Positions 25,976 to 27,249 of a stretch of DNA of 27,249 nt are shown here, piece by piece. The stretch is taken from the NCBI GenBank assembly GCA_016302585.1, contig JAEDNI010000024.1, forward strand, positions 1 through 27,249, in the 5' to 3' direction. The notes under the pieces were generated by a model. That model made no database searches. It saw only the letters and a list, made by a program, of their open reading frames with translations, and was not told the DNA's origin. How positions within the stretch are numbered: position 1 is the stretch's first letter; each line of letters begins with the position of its first letter. This DNA comes from Paludibacteraceae bacterium. GTDB lineage: Bacteria; Bacteroidota; Bacteroidia; Bacteroidales; Paludibacteraceae. Position numbers and translations under genes: made by a program.

Positions 25976-26392
25976 TTACTTCTTGTTGTATACTAGCTGC
26001 AAGCCCTGCTTTACGTAGTATGGAAATTTCTCATCACTTGAGATTAGAGGAGTCTTTGTGGCAATTGCATGGGAAATAATCGTGTGGTCAGATGGATCTT
26101 TATGATCTGATTTGATTTCCAGACGAGAATGTACTTTAGCTACTTGTTTGTCAATAGGTAAAATCTCCAAGTGGTAGTAATCACTTAATGAATCTATCAA
26201 ATCCTCGCAAGACTTCCATTGTTTGATGGCAAAACTTTTCTTTCGATAGCCAACAATCAACTCTCGTGTTGTCTCTGCACTGATACAAAACGTGTTGTCG
26301 TAGTCAGATAATATTGCACGCACATCGCGACTCAACGACTCTGTATCAGTCGTCAAGTAGATGACGATATTCGTATCCAACATATATCTCAT
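25976..26392 (-). CDS. vapC: VapC-type PIN-domain toxin
   Basis: A 138-residue PIN-domain ribonuclease, the toxin of a type II toxin-antitoxin pair; relatives cut initiator tRNA or rRNA. The acidic metal-binding set is complete: D6 in YMLDTNIVIY, E44 in ISAETTRELIVGY, D102 in DPSDHTIISHAI and D120 in PLISSDEKF. The length is normal for VapC. The ATG overlaps the stop of the upstream 51-aa ORF by four bases (ATGA), the usual coupled arrangement. It is the second gene of cassette 3, in the same orientation as cassettes 1 and 2. Confidence 0.92.
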   Translation of the reverse strand: MRYMLDTNIVIYLTTDTESLSRDVRAILSDYDNTFCISAETTRELIVGYRKKSFAIKQWKSCEDLIDSLSDYYHLEILPIDKQVAKVHSRLEIKSDHKDPSDHTIISHAIATKTPLISSDEKFPYYVKQGLQLVYNKK

Positions 26393-26544
26393 CTTAAAAT
26401 GCTAGGATTTAAGATGGTGATACAACCTTGTGTTTGCATCGCTGCCAGCCATGTAGGATTAGCCGGTTTACCCGTCCTTGCTGTGTACTCATCGGCTACT
26501 TTCTGCATTGCGGCGACTCTTTTTTGTTTTTCTTTTACTGACAT
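26389..26544 (-). CDS. Putative antitoxin of the VapC-type pair
   Basis: A 51-residue protein, MSVKEKQKRVAAMQKVADEY, then TARTGKPANPTWLAAMQ. The start is chosen at ATG 26544-26542 because it lies downstream of the promoter; the ATG at 26610 overlaps the -33 box. A basic N-terminal helix and a hydrophobic C-terminus (GCITILNPSIL) suit a short DNA-binding antitoxin with a toxin-binding tail. It shows no standard AbrB, RHH or Phd signature, so the name VapB is not given. Confidence 0.65.
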   Translation of the reverse strand: MSVKEKQKRVAAMQKVADEYTARTGKPANPTWLAAMQTQGCITILNPSILR

Positions 26545-26579
26545 ACTCTCAAAAATTAGTTGCTTAAACTTTTGCGGTG

Positions 26580-26610
26580 CAAAAGTACAACTTTTTTTTG
26601 ACATACGCAA
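26580..26610 (-). promoter_or_regulatory. Promoter of cassette 3
   Basis: Minus strand: TTG (26610-26608), 20-bp spacer, TACTTTTG (26587-26580). Its spacer and leader resemble those of cassettes 1 and 2. Confidence 0.8.
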
Positions 26611-26648
26611 GTATTTGGAGAAAAATCTTCTGATTTCTCTTCTTTTTA

Positions 26649-26744
26649 CGGTAAATCCACTATGTCAAAGATCAATTATCCAATGTTTTAAGTGTCAGGA
26701 TCGAACACTATATTTTCATTGTATTTTGTATTATATATTATTTT
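26649..26744. repeat. Half copy (5' half) of the cassette-spacer element, copy 4
   Basis: Begins CGGTAAATCCACTAT (one change from the 15-bp terminal repeat) and follows copies 2 and 3 for 78 bases. It then leaves the repeat in the AT-rich centre (about 26735-26744). The right half, including the terminator, is absent. It complements half copy 1 at the other end of the array. Confidence 0.88.
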
Positions 26745-27249
26745 CCCTTTTGTGACCAAGGGTAAAGCCCGAATCATTATCGATGCATTCCCGAGTCATT
26801 CCCGAACCATTATCGAGAGATAATCTTCTTTCTCCTCACTTTACCTGTTCCTTTTTTTACCCAGCCTATTCCCTTTTTCAACTCTCCCACGCTCTTGAAA
26901 CTTTTACTTATATTTTACAACTTGTTCCCTTTTTTATAGCCTGTTCCTTTTTTGCTTTACTTGTTCCTTTTTTGCCTCCAAAAGGAACAACCCTCCATTC
27001 CACCTTGTGTATTTTTTTGTTCTTCTCCCTCCAAGCTTGTATCTTTTTTATCTACCTTGTGTCTTTCTTTGTTTAGCTTGTATTTTTTCTTGTATTTTTC
27101 ATCTAAAATAAATACAAGCTACTCCTCCCATCTCTCCGTAACGAGATCAACTGTTTTTTCGGTTTATTGCTTTTGAATGATTCCACATTTTGGGAATTTT
27201 TGGGTATTTTTTGACATTGATGGAAATGACATCTTTGATGACGGGATTT
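26745..27249. other. Gene-free region with short pyrimidine-rich repeat families
   Basis: No convincing gene on either strand; the plus-strand ORFs are Phe/Leu/Ser low-complexity readings of T-rich DNA. Contents: three CCCGA(a/g/c)(T/C)CATT words (26769-26815); five copies of a TGTTCCTTTTTT-type unit (26843-26973) followed by an inverted copy (26980-26990); and four or five copies of a CTTGTATTTTTT-type unit (about 27004-27100) followed by an inverted copy (27110-27120). The last 100 bases show nothing recognisable. Confidence 0.6.

Noticed and set aside
24185..26744. Classical integron with attC sites
   Set aside because: The cassette layout fits, but the elements lack GTTRRRY and RYYYAAC core sites in either orientation, and no integrase gene is in the window. 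It is kept only as an analogy.
25025..26744. CRISPR array
   Set aside because: Repeats are 164-177 bp and separated by full operons, not by 30-40 bp spacers; no cas genes.
26783..27076. Plus-strand ORF rich in Phe and Leu
   Set aside because: Produced by T-rich repeats; no promoter, no family features and no plausible fold.
1..27249. tRNA or rRNA genes
   Set aside because: No cloverleaf with a GTTCRAATC-type T arm or rRNA landmark was seen. The GGATCGAACAC in the spacer elements looked like a T-arm fragment, but no matching acceptor or anticodon arm is present.

Overview
The window looks like a chromosomal segment from a Bacteroidales bacterium, probably a gut or rumen relative of Paludibacter or Prevotella. 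Three things point there. Nearly every promoter has the Bacteroidetes form TTG-N19/20-TAnnTTTG with no E. coli-type -35/-10. The TamB homologue is large and of the Bacteroidetes type. There are giant secreted proteins with Listeria-Bacteroides (InlB B) repeats, one ending in a type IX secretion-like C-terminal module. Assignments rest on reading motifs by eye; no database search was possible.

Left part (1-12.8 kb), housekeeping: a promoter firing off the left edge; a small basic orphan protein (305-661, minus); a GH13 pullulanase-like lipoprotein (816-2765, plus); uvrB (2809-4827, minus); rplS for ribosomal protein L19 (4956-5309, minus) with a foldable leader; a TamB-family envelope protein (5592-10244, plus) divergent from rplS; and pnp for polynucleotide phosphorylase (10386-12644, minus). 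tamB and pnp converge on a bidirectional terminator.

Middle (12.8-24.2 kb), a surface-protein operon on the minus strand: a 1180-codon InlB-repeat protein (20631-24173), a 2382-residue InlB-repeat protein with a T9SS-like C-terminus (13444-20592), and a 118-residue secreted protein with a C-terminal membrane anchor (13035-13391), closed by a terminator. The first ORF begins with about 76 codons of hairpin-rich sequence placed before an ordinary signal peptide, so this part may be an RNA leader rather than protein.

Right part (24.2-26.75 kb), the most unusual region: an array of three two-gene cassettes, all on the minus strand. They are a 39-aa ORF plus a DUF6169-like 160-aa ORF, a 53-aa ORF plus a RelE/ParE-type toxin, and a 51-aa ORF plus a VapC-type PIN toxin. 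Each cassette has its own near-identical promoter and terminator. Consecutive cassettes are separated by a 164-177 bp element with 15-bp terminal inverted repeats. The outer edges carry complementary half-elements, as if each cassette entered by recombination in the AT-rich middle of an element. Canonical integron attC core sites were not found. The last 500 bp (26.75-27.25 kb) hold no convincing gene, only families of short pyrimidine-rich repeats, two of which end in an inverted copy.
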